From Belnapia sp. (GTDB taxonomy: Bacteria; Pseudomonadota; Alphaproteobacteria; Acetobacterales; Acetobacteraceae): a stretch of 12,036 bases of DNA. The position numbers and the translations under genes are program-made. Shown in pieces: positions 5,622-11,835 of the stretch (positions are counted from its first letter, which is position 1; every line of letters starts with the position of its first letter). The notes below the pieces were generated by a model that had not been told where the DNA came from, did no database searches, and saw only the letters and a program-made list of their open reading frames with translations. Where the stretch lies: NCBI GenBank assembly GCA_028291445.1, contig JAQGIA010000534.1:1-12036 (forward strand). The letters run 5' to 3'.

Positions 5622-6746
5622 ATGGGACCGTTGAAGGGCCTGCGCATCCTGGAATTCGCCGGCATCGGCCCCGGCCCGTTCTGCGCCATGATCCTCGCCG
5701 ATCTCGGCGCCGAGGTGATCCGGCTGGACCGCAAGGACGGCCCGCCCGGCGCACGCGAGGATTTCCTCCTGCGCGGCCGGCGCTCCGTCGCACTCGACCT
5801 CAAATCCCCGGCGGCGATCGCCGCGGTGCTGCGGCTGGTCGAGGGCGCCGATGCGTTGATCGAGGGCTTTCGCCCCGGGGTGATGGAACGGCTCGGCCTG
5901 GGGCCCGAGGTCTGCCAGGCGCGCAATGCCCGGCTGGTCTATGGCCGGATGACCGGCTGGGGCCAGGACGGGCCGCTGGCGCAATCGGCCGGGCACGACA
6001 TGAATTACATCGCGCTGACCGGGGCGCTCTGGGCGATCGGCCGGCCCGGCGAGCGGCCGGTGCCGCCACTGAACCTGGTCGGCGATTACGGCGGCGGCGG
6101 CATGCTGCTGGCGATGGGCCTGCTGGCGGCACTGCTGGAGGCCAAGGGCAGCGGCCAGGGGCAGGTGGTGGATGCCGCCATGGTCGATGGTGCGGCGCTG
6201 CTGATGGCGCCGATCTATGCGATGAAGGCACGCGGTCGCTGGAGCAGCGAACGGGGCACCAACATGCTCGACGGTGCGGCGCCCTGGTACGACACCTATG
6301 CCTGCGCCGATGGCCGCTGGCTTTCGGTCGGGCCGATCGAGCCGCAATTCTTCGCCTTGCTGTGCGACAAGTTGGGGCTTGACGCGAAGCGTTTCCCGGA
6401 ACGGATGTCCCCCGCCACCTGGCCAGCGCTGAAGGCCGAGCTGACGGCGATCTTCCTGACCCGCACGCGGGACGACTGGGCCGCGTTGTTCGCCGGGACG
6501 GATGCCTGCGTGGCGCCGATCCTCGACATGGATGAGGCGCCGGCGCATCCGCACAATGCGGCGCGGGGCACCTTCCTCAACCGCGACGGCGTGGTGCAGC
6601 CCGGCCCGGCGCCGCGCTTCAGCCGCACACCAGCCGAAGCCGGCACGGCGGCCGCCTTGCGGGGCGAGCATACCGAAGCGGTGCTGGCCGATTGCGGCTT
6701 TTCCACCGCCGAGATCACCGCATTGCGCGACGCCGCAGCAATCTAG
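5622..6746 (+). CDS. Alpha-methylacyl-CoA racemase (CoA-transferase family III fold)
   Basis: The product is 374 aa. It has the family III CoA-transferase (CaiB/BaiF) fold but carries the racemase catalytic set rather than the transferase aspartate: H125 (SAGHDMNYI), D155 ([10 protein letters not shown]) and E240 (GPIEPQFF). These match H126, D156 and E241 of the Mycobacterium tuberculosis alpha-methylacyl-CoA racemase, one residue offset. Further shared blocks are [21 protein letters not shown] (12-32), [30 protein letters not shown] and [15 protein letters not shown]. The enzyme interconverts (2R)- and (2S)-2-methylacyl-CoA esters so that branched-chain acids or sterol side chains can enter beta-oxidation, which accepts only the 2S form. 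Start: AAAGGGAG lies 8 nt before the ATG. It is the first gene of an operon, with an ACADL-like dehydrogenase starting 13 nt after its stop. Cytosolic. Assignment rests on catalytic residues and long matching blocks recalled from the family. Confidence 0.92.
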   Translation: MGPLKGLRILEFAGIGPGPFCAMILADLGAEVIRLDRKDGPPGAREDFLLRGRRSVALDLKSPAAIAAVLRLVEGADALIEGFRPGVMERLGLGPEVCQARNARLVYGRMTGWGQDGPLAQSAGHDMNYIALTGALWAIGRPGERPVPPLNLVGDYGGGGMLLAMGLLAALLEAKGSGQGQVVDAAMVDGAALLMAPIYAMKARGRWSSERGTNMLDGAAPWYDTYACADGRWLSVGPIEPQFFALLCDKLGLDAKRFPERMSPATWPALKAELTAIFLTRTRDDWAALFAGTDACVAPILDMDEAPAHPHNAARGTFLNRDGVVQPGPAPRFSRTPAEAGTAAALRGEHTEAVLADCGFSTAEITALRDAAAI

Positions 6747-6759
6747 GGAGCGACAACCC

Positions 6760-7932
6760 ATGGATACCAGTCCCAGCCAGCTCGGCCGCAGCCTCAGCGG
6801 TCCGCGCAGCGTCTATACCTCGGACCATGAGATGTTCCGCGACCAGGTGAGGCGGTTCTTCGAGAAGCACATCGTGCCCTTCCACCGGCAATGGGAAAGG
6901 GATGGCATCGTCCCGCGCAGCCTCTGGCTGGAAGCCGGCGCCGCGGGGCTGCTCTGCCCGATGCTGGCCGAGGAGTATGGCGGCGCCGGTGCCGATTTCG
7001 GCTACAGCGCCATCATCATCGAGGAGATCGCCCGGACCAATTGCACCGGCCCCGGTTTCCCGCTGCATTCCGATATCGTGGTGCCGTATATCGCCGACCT
7101 CGCCACCGCGGCGCGCAAGCGTGAATGGCTGCCGCAGATGGCGCGCGGCGAGATCATCGGCGCCATCGCCATGACCGAGCCCGGCATGGGCAGCGACCTG
7201 AAGGCGATGCGGACCACGGCGAAGCGCGACGGCGACCACTACGTCATCAATGGTTCCAAAACCTTCATCAGCAACGGCCAGCTGAGCGACCTCGTCATCG
7301 TCTGCGCCAAGACCGATCCGGCGGCGGGGCGCAAGGGCATCAGCCTGATCTGCGTCCCCGCCGGCACGCCCGGCTTCACCAAGGGCCGCAACCTCGAAAA
7401 GATCGGGCTGCACGCGCAGGATACTTCGGAGCTGTTCTTCGAGGATGTACGGGTGCCGGTGGAGAACCTGCTCGGCGAGGAGAACAAGGGGTTTTCCTAT
7501 CTCATCCGCAACCTGCCGCAGGAACGGCTGGTGATCGCCGTGCGTGCCGCCATGGGCATGGAGGTGATGCTGCAGAAGACCGTCGACTACGCCATGGAAC
7601 GCCAAGCCTTCGGCCAGTCGGTGATCGACTTCCAGCACAACCGCTTTAAGCTGGCCGATGCCAAGGAGCAGGCGACGATGTTCCGGGTCTTCGCCGACCA
7701 TTGCCTGGCGCTGCACCTGCGCGGCGAACTGACGGTGGAACTCGCCGCCACCGCCAAGCTGCTCGGCGCCGAGATGCAGAACAAGCTGTTCGACGACTTC
7801 CTGCAGATCCATGGCGGCTACGGCTACATGGCGGAGTACGAGATCGGCCGCGCCTGGGCGGATGCACGGGTCGGGCGGATCTATGGCGGCAGCAGCGAGA
7901 TCATGCGGGAGATCATCGGGCGCACGCTGTAG
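6760..7932 (+). CDS. Acyl-CoA dehydrogenase, long-chain (ACADL)-like
   Basis: The product is 390 aa, a full-length FAD acyl-CoA dehydrogenase. Visible blocks: an N-terminal helical domain to about residue 130; the FAD and substrate loop AIAMTEPGMGSD (136-146) in the beta domain; INGSKTFISNG (163-173); then the C-terminal helical domain with RQAFGQSVIDFQ (281-292) and QIHGGYGYMAEY (349-360). The classical base of the medium/short-chain enzymes (Glu in YEGT) is replaced by Gly in YGGSSEIMRE (375-383). A Glu instead lies at E255 in NLPQERLVIA, the position used by long-chain and isovaleryl-CoA dehydrogenases. This and the C-terminal blocks closely resemble mammalian ACADL, an enzyme known to accept 2-methyl-branched acyl-CoAs. 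Start: ATG 6760 with GGGAG (6746-6750) overlapping the racemase stop. It is co-operonic with the racemase. Needs electron-transfer flavoprotein, not seen in the window. Confidence 0.93.
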   Translation: MDTSPSQLGRSLSGPRSVYTSDHEMFRDQVRRFFEKHIVPFHRQWERDGIVPRSLWLEAGAAGLLCPMLAEEYGGAGADFGYSAIIIEEIARTNCTGPGFPLHSDIVVPYIADLATAARKREWLPQMARGEIIGAIAMTEPGMGSDLKAMRTTAKRDGDHYVINGSKTFISNGQLSDLVIVCAKTDPAAGRKGISLICVPAGTPGFTKGRNLEKIGLHAQDTSELFFEDVRVPVENLLGEENKGFSYLIRNLPQERLVIAVRAAMGMEVMLQKTVDYAMERQAFGQSVIDFQHNRFKLADAKEQATMFRVFADHCLALHLRGELTVELAATAKLLGAEMQNKLFDDFLQIHGGYGYMAEYEIGRAWADARVGRIYGGSSEIMREIIGRTL

Positions 7933-8008
7933 CCGTTGACGCCACGGGCCGAGGCATGGCGGGATGAGGACGAGTGGCCCCGAGACCAGCCACCGGGAGA
8001 ATGTCGCC

Positions 8009-8995
8009 ATGCCGATGCTGCCGCGCCGTGCCCTGCTGGGCACGCTGCTCGCCACCCCTGCCCTGGCTCAGCCTGTTCTGGCCCAGCCTGCCCTGGTCCA
8101 GTCGCGTTTTCCCGAACGGCCGATCACCCTGCTGGTGCCCTTCACCGCCGGTGGCGCCACCGACGTGCAGATGCGCGCCCTGGCCGAGGCGGCGAGCCGG
8201 GCCTTCGGCCAGACGGTGCTGACCGAGAACCGGCCCGGCGCCGGCAGCACCCTGGGCGTCGCGGCGGTGGCCCGGGCAAAGCCGGATGGCTACACGCTGG
8301 CGCAGATGCCGCTGCCGGGGCTGCGGCTGCCCTTCCTGCAGAAGATGGCCTTCGACCCGCGACGGGACTTCACCCCGGTCATCCACCTCACCGGCTATAC
8401 CTTCGCCGTGGTGGTCCGCGCCGACAGCCCCTGGACCACCTGGGCCGAACTCGTGGCCGATGCCCGGGCCCGCCCCGGCCAGCACCGCTGGGGCAATACC
8501 GGGGTGAACGGCACGCCGCACCTGACCATGGTGGATTTCGCCGAGCGCGAGAAGCTGGAGGTCGTCCACGTCCCCTTCCGCGGCGAGGCGGATGCAACAC
8601 CCAACCTGCTCGGCGGCCATATCGAGGCGACCGCCGGCGGCACCGGCTCCAACCAGCTCGTCGCCGATGGCAGGCTGCGTTACCTGAACGTCTGGACGAA
8701 GGAACGGGTGCCGCGCTGGCCGCAGGTGCCAACCCTGTCGGAGGTCGGCTACCCTGGCCTCGTCGTCACTTCCCCCTATGGGCTGGTCGGGCCGGCGGGA
8801 ATGGAGCCGGCGGTCCTTGCCGTCCTGCACGAGGGATTCAAGAAGGCGCTGTTCGATCCCTCCCACCTCGCGGTGCTCGACCGGCTGGACCAAACGGTCG
8901 AATACCTCGGGCCGGAGGATTACGCGCGCAACATGGCCGAGACGATCGACTTCGAGGAGAAGCGGGTGACGCGACTGGGGCTCAGGACGGGCTGA
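8009..8995 (+). CDS. Bug/TctC-family substrate-binding protein (second copy)
   Basis: The product is 328 aa. The signal region MPMLPRRALLGTLLATPALA has an RR pair followed by ALLGT, which could be read by Tat or Sec; cleavage is likely after ALA (residue 20). The mature protein shows FPERPITLLVPFTAGGATDVQMRALAE (34-60), ENRPGAGSTLG (73-83), DFTPVIHLTGYTFAVVV (120-136), WGNTGVNGTPH (161-171), VPFRGEADATPNLLGGHIEATAGG (188-211) and a VPTLSEVGYPG block, all Bug hallmarks. It is clearly divergent from the Bug protein at 4500-5468. Start: the ATG at 8009 has GGGAG (7995-7999) at 9 nt; an earlier in-frame ATG (7964) gives a polar extension without signal character. It lies 76 nt after the dehydrogenase stop, probably on the same transcript. 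No TctA/TctB neighbours. Its last 14 nt overlap the convergent synthetase gene. A carboxylate ligand related to the racemase and dehydrogenase substrate is inferred. Confidence 0.88.
   Translation: MPMLPRRALLGTLLATPALAQPVLAQPALVQSRFPERPITLLVPFTAGGATDVQMRALAEAASRAFGQTVLTENRPGAGSTLGVAAVARAKPDGYTLAQMPLPGLRLPFLQKMAFDPRRDFTPVIHLTGYTFAVVVRADSPWTTWAELVADARARPGQHRWGNTGVNGTPHLTMVDFAEREKLEVVHVPFRGEADATPNLLGGHIEATAGGTGSNQLVADGRLRYLNVWTKERVPRWPQVPTLSEVGYPGLVVTSPYGLVGPAGMEPAVLAVLHEGFKKALFDPSHLAVLDRLDQTVEYLGPEDYARNMAETIDFEEKRVTRLGLRTG
8060..8104 (+). repeat. Three imperfect 15-bp tandem repeats in the Bug signal/linker region
   Basis: Units at 8060-8074, 8075-8089 and 8090-8104 share the pattern GYYCTGGYYCAGYCK and encode ALAQP, VLAQP and ALVQS. 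They span the predicted signal cleavage site and lengthen the linker before the conserved FPERP start of the mature domain. In-frame expansion by slippage is the likely origin. Confidence 0.65.
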
Positions 8996-10505
8996 GGTAG
9001 CGTTCCTTCAGGATCCGCCGCAGCAGCTTTCCTGCCTCGCTGCGCGGCAATTCCGTGACGAACTCGAAGGACTTCGGGCGCTTCAACCCGGCGAGCCGTT
9101 CGCGGCACCAGGCTTCCAGAGCCGCCGCATCGACCGGGGCGCGGGCGACGATGACGGCGTGGACCTGCTCGCCCATTTCCGGATGCGGCACGCCCACCAC
9201 CGCGACTTCGGCGACCGCGGGGTGCTGCACCAGCACGGCCTCGACTTCCGCCGGATAGAGGTTGACGCCACCGGCGAGGATCAGGTCGGCGCGGCGATCG
9301 GACAGGAACAGGTAGCCATCCTCGTCAAGCCAGCCGAGATCGCCGAGCGTTGCCCAGCCGCGTTCGTCGAAGCAGGCGGCGGTCTTCTCGGGTGCATTGT
9401 GATAGGCGAAGCGCGGTCCGCCCTCGAAGCGGATGGTGCCGGTCTCGCCGGGCGGCAGTTCGGCGCCATCCTCGCCGGTGACATGCACCCGCACGCCATT
9501 CACCGGCCGACCGACCGAGCGCGGCTTGCGCAGCCAGTCGGCGCTGTCGATCACCGTGGTCCCGACACCTTCGGACCCCGCGTAGTATTCCCAGAGGATC
9601 GGTCCCCACCAGTCGATCATCGCCCGCTTCACCGGCACCGGGCAGGGCGCCGCGGCATGGATGGCGCAGCGGTGCGAGGACAGGTCATGCGCCTGGCGCA
9701 CCGCGTCCGGCAGGGCGAGCAGACGGACGAACATGGTCGGTACCCATTGGCTATGGGTGATGCGATGGCTCTCGATGACGGCGAGGCATTGGGCGGCGTC
9801 GAATTTGCGCAGGATAACGGCGGTGCCGCCCTCCAGCAGGGTGCGGCCGACATAGCCGATGGGCGCTGCGTGATAGAGCGGCGCCGGAGAGAGGTACATC
9901 GTCGCCGTGTCGAAGCCGTAGAGCGACTTCCAGGTCATGTCCCACATCGGCGCGTCGCGGTCGGCGAAGGGCACCAAAGGCCGGCGGATGCCCTTGGGCA
10001 GGCCGGTGGTGCCGGATGAGTACAGGAATTCGCGCCCCAGCGGGCGGTCCGGCAGCGGCGCGGCGGCATCCTGCGCGGCCAGCGCCGCCTCGTAGCTGGC
10101 GTAGCCCGGCAGACCGGCGCCGAGCGCGAACCGCAGCCGGTCGCCCAGCGCGCCTTCCGCGACCAAGGCAGTGGCGAGGCCAGCCAACTCGGGACTGGCG
10201 ACCAGCAGGCGGGCACCGCTATCGGCCAACACATAGGCCACCTCATGCGGCCGCAGATGGATCGACAGCGGGGTGAAGTAGAGCCCGGCGAGTCGCGCGG
10301 CCTCCGCCAGCTCCAGGAATTCGGGGCGGTTGTCGAGCAGCATGGCAATGCCATCGCCTGGTTCGAGGCCGAGCCCGATGAGCCAGTGCGCCGCCTGACG
10401 GGCCCGTGCATAGAGACCGCCATAGGTCAGCACCGCGCCGCAATCAGGAAATACTGCGGCCGGCTTAGCGGCCTGCCGGGCGGCCCAATGTGCCAGTTGC
10501 GGCAT
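8982..10505 (-). CDS. AMP-dependent acyl-CoA synthetase (ANL superfamily)
   Basis: The product is 507 aa, a typical adenylate-forming CoA ligase. ANL motifs in order: the P-loop YSSGTTGLPKG (162-172); PLYHAAPIGY (209-218); the adenine-binding region with YYAGSEG (307-313); GETGTIRF; the ribose-binding aspartate in LGDLGWLDEDGYLFLSDR (387-404); GVNLYPAEVE (413-422); and the catalytic lysine K493 in LPRSEAGKLLRR. It activates a carboxylic acid with ATP and CoA. The YYAGSEG motif and chain length resemble FadD-type ligases for hydrophobic acids, but the acid cannot be named. Start: AGGAGG (10512-10517) lies 6 nt before the ATG at 10505; a further in-frame ATG 17 codons upstream lacks such a site and gives a basic non-conserved extension. 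It is divergent from the Tat MBL gene and overlaps the convergent Bug gene by 14 nt. A role in supplying CoA esters to the racemase and dehydrogenase is inferred. Confidence 0.92.
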   Translation of the reverse strand: MPQLAHWAARQAAKPAAVFPDCGAVLTYGGLYARARQAAHWLIGLGLEPGDGIAMLLDNRPEFLELAEAARLAGLYFTPLSIHLRPHEVAYVLADSGARLLVASPELAGLATALVAEGALGDRLRFALGAGLPGYASYEAALAAQDAAAPLPDRPLGREFLYSSGTTGLPKGIRRPLVPFADRDAPMWDMTWKSLYGFDTATMYLSPAPLYHAAPIGYVGRTLLEGGTAVILRKFDAAQCLAVIESHRITHSQWVPTMFVRLLALPDAVRQAHDLSSHRCAIHAAAPCPVPVKRAMIDWWGPILWEYYAGSEGVGTTVIDSADWLRKPRSVGRPVNGVRVHVTGEDGAELPPGETGTIRFEGGPRFAYHNAPEKTAACFDERGWATLGDLGWLDEDGYLFLSDRRADLILAGGVNLYPAEVEAVLVQHPAVAEVAVVGVPHPEMGEQVHAVIVARAPVDAAALEAWCRERLAGLKRPKSFEFVTELPRSEAGKLLRRILKERYLSPS

Positions 10506-10511
10506 CCGGTT

Positions 10512-10517
10512 CCTCCT
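10512..10517 (-). promoter_or_regulatory. Ribosome-binding site deciding the acyl-CoA synthetase start
   Basis: AGGAGG on the minus strand, 6 nt before the ATG at 10505. It falls inside the longer reading from 10556, which argues against that upstream start. Confidence 0.75.
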
Positions 10518-10529
10518 GTTGCTGCCAGC

Positions 10530-10582
10530 GTGGCGGCAGGGGCGGCGCCACGTCAACCGCGGGGCTTTGCAGCGGCGCCACG
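10530..10582. promoter_or_regulatory. Direct and inverted repeats in the synthetase / Tat-MBL divergent region (candidate operator)
   Basis: GCGGCGCCACG occurs twice in the same orientation at 10542-10552 and 10572-10582, exactly 30 bp apart, close to three helical turns. An inverted pair, GTGGCG (10530-10535) and CGCCAC (10546-10551), overlaps the first copy. The spacer is 177 nt (10506-10682) and serves two divergent genes. The remaining part holds no clear promoter hexamers. GGGAGGA (10672-10678) is the MBL gene's ribosome site. Confidence 0.35.
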
Positions 10583-10682
10583 AGTGACAATCGCTTCATC
10601 AAAATGGGCGTGCCACCGCCGTCGGTTGTGCCATGCTGGCGCACCGCGATCCATCCGCGGAGCTTGCTTGAGGGAGGACATA

Positions 10683-11672
10683 ATGATCAATTTGAGCCGC
10701 CGCGCCCTGCTGGGCACGGCTGCCGCCGCAGCGGCCATGCCGTTGCTGACGACCGCACAAGCGGCCGCCCCGTTCCGCAACGAGATGCCGCCGGCCTGGT
10801 ACCGCTTCAAGCTGGGTGGCTACGAGCTGACCATCCTCTCCGACGGCTCGCTGCCGCTGGGCGAGACCGGGCCCGCCTTCCCCGCTTCCCCGGCGGCAGA
10901 GGTGCGTGAGCTGCTGACCAGCAACTTCCTCGCGCCGACCACCGCGACGCTGGAGCAGAACGCGCTGGTGCTGAATACCGGCCGGCAGCTCATCCTGTTC
11001 GATACCGGCATGGGCGAAAGCATGGGCGCGGACAGCAAGATGTTCGGCCCGACCACCGGGAAGCTGCTTGCCAACATGAAGGCGGCGGGGATCGATCCGG
11101 CACAGATCGACGTCGTCGCGCTGACCCATGCGCATTGCGACCATTGCTGGGCGCTGGTGGATGCGAACGGCAACAAGAATTTCCCCAATGCGCAGGTCGC
11201 CATCAGCGAGGTGGATCTGAAATTCTGGACCGACGATTCCAACAAGCGCGGCCCGGCCTTCATGACCCCATTCATCGAAGGGGCGAAGAAGAACCTCTCG
11301 GCCTATCGCGACCGGATGATCATGGTGCAGGACGGCAAGGAAGTGGTGCCCGGCGTCACCGCCTTCGCCACCCCCGGCCATACGCTGGGCCACATGGTCT
11401 ATTTCATCGCCGATGGGAACAACATCGTGGTGAATAGCGGCGACTTGGCGCATCACCAGATCCTGCTGCTGCGCAAGCCCTTGTGGGAATTCTCCTTCGA
11501 CACCGATCCCAAGCTTTCGGCGCAGTCGCGGCTGCGGATGCTGACCCGGCTGGCCGCCGACAAGCATCCCGTCATCTCCTACCATTTCCCCTGGCCGGGG
11601 CTGGGCCATGTGCGGAAGGAAGGCGATGGCTTCGGCTGGTACCCCGAGAGCATGAACGTCACCGCGCTCTAG
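10683..11672 (+). CDS. Exported MBL-fold metallo-hydrolase with Tat signal
   Basis: The product is 329 aa. The N-terminus MINLSRRALLGTAAAAAAMPLLTTAQA is a twin-arginine signal (SRRALLG) with AQA cleavage near residue 27, so a folded metalloenzyme is sent to the periplasm. Zinc ligands: H149-A-H151-C-D153-H154 in LTHAHCDHCWAL, H233 in TPGHTLGH, D254 in NSGDLAHHQ and H301 in SYHFPWPGLGH. The usual Gly after the HxHxDH core is replaced by Cys-Trp. The DTGMGESMG block and HFPWPGLGH ending are typical of the bacterial exported MBL group often labelled only as metallo-hydrolase; lactonase, phosphotriesterase-like or other esterase activity is possible. It is distinct from the cytosolic MBL at 3714-4496. 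Start: GGGAGGA lies 4 nt before the ATG. It stands alone between a divergent synthetase gene and a strong downstream hairpin. Confidence 0.9.
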   Translation: MINLSRRALLGTAAAAAAMPLLTTAQAAAPFRNEMPPAWYRFKLGGYELTILSDGSLPLGETGPAFPASPAAEVRELLTSNFLAPTTATLEQNALVLNTGRQLILFDTGMGESMGADSKMFGPTTGKLLANMKAAGIDPAQIDVVALTHAHCDHCWALVDANGNKNFPNAQVAISEVDLKFWTDDSNKRGPAFMTPFIEGAKKNLSAYRDRMIMVQDGKEVVPGVTAFATPGHTLGHMVYFIADGNNIVVNSGDLAHHQILLLRKPLWEFSFDTDPKLSAQSRLRMLTRLAADKHPVISYHFPWPGLGHVRKEGDGFGWYPESMNVTAL

Positions 11673-11681
11673 CAGCCTGCC

Positions 11682-11716
11682 CCTGTCCTTCGCCGCCGTG
11701 CGCGGCGGAGGACAGG
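11682..11716 (+). terminator. 15-bp stem-loop after the Tat-MBL gene
   Basis: Left arm 11682-11696 (CCTGTCCTTCGCCGC) pairs with 11702-11716 over 15 bp with a single G-U wobble; the loop is CGTGC. It begins 10 nt after the stop codon. No T-tract follows on either strand, so release may be Rho-assisted or the stem may protect the 3' end. Its position and length make a transcription-unit boundary very likely. Confidence 0.6.
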
Positions 11717-11790
11717 AACCGACGGGCGCGACGGGATAGCGCTTCAGCTTCTGGATACCCGCGCTGCACCACGCCGGGCAAAGACGCCCA

Positions 11791-11822
11791 GGATGCTTCT
11801 TCCAGCGGGATGCTTCTTCCAG
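11791..11822 (+). repeat. Two exact 15-bp direct repeats ahead of the DehI-like gene
   Basis: GGATGCTTCTTCCAG occurs at 11791-11805 and 11808-11822, a 17-bp period with a 2-nt spacer. The second copy ends right at the ribosome site (AGGTGAGGA, 11821-11829) of the following gene. It may be a recent local duplication or a paired regulator or RNA-binding site. The rest of the 163-nt spacer (11673-11835) holds the stem-loop upstream and nothing else recognisable. Confidence 0.7.
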
Positions 11823-11835
11823 GTGAGGATCGACC

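Noticed and set aside
5541..6761. Long open frame antisense to the racemase gene (about 400 codons, minus strand)
   Set aside because: The sense strand carries all racemase catalytic residues. The antisense product is rich in His, Arg, Gly and Gln with no domain, as expected from GC-rich codon bias.
7933..8008. TTGACG at 7936-7941 as a promoter for the second Bug gene
   Set aside because: No acceptable -10 hexamer lies at 16-18 nt, and the gap is short enough for read-through from the dehydrogenase gene.
6715..8055. Long open frame antisense to the acyl-CoA dehydrogenase gene
   Set aside because: It mirrors a full-length, motif-complete dehydrogenase. No ribosome site or domain is seen for the antisense product.
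7936..9000. Alternative plus-strand frame over the second Bug gene
   Set aside because: The frame from 8009 gives a signal peptide and every Bug hallmark; the alternative product is Arg/Gly/Pro-rich with no family match.
8030..10718. A 15-bp identity (GCCCTGCTGGGCACG) shared by the second Bug gene and the exported MBL gene
   Set aside because: Both copies (8030-8044 and 10704-10718) encode the same signal-peptide residues (ALLGT after RR) with preferred codons, so common coding constraint explains the match better than a mobile repeat.
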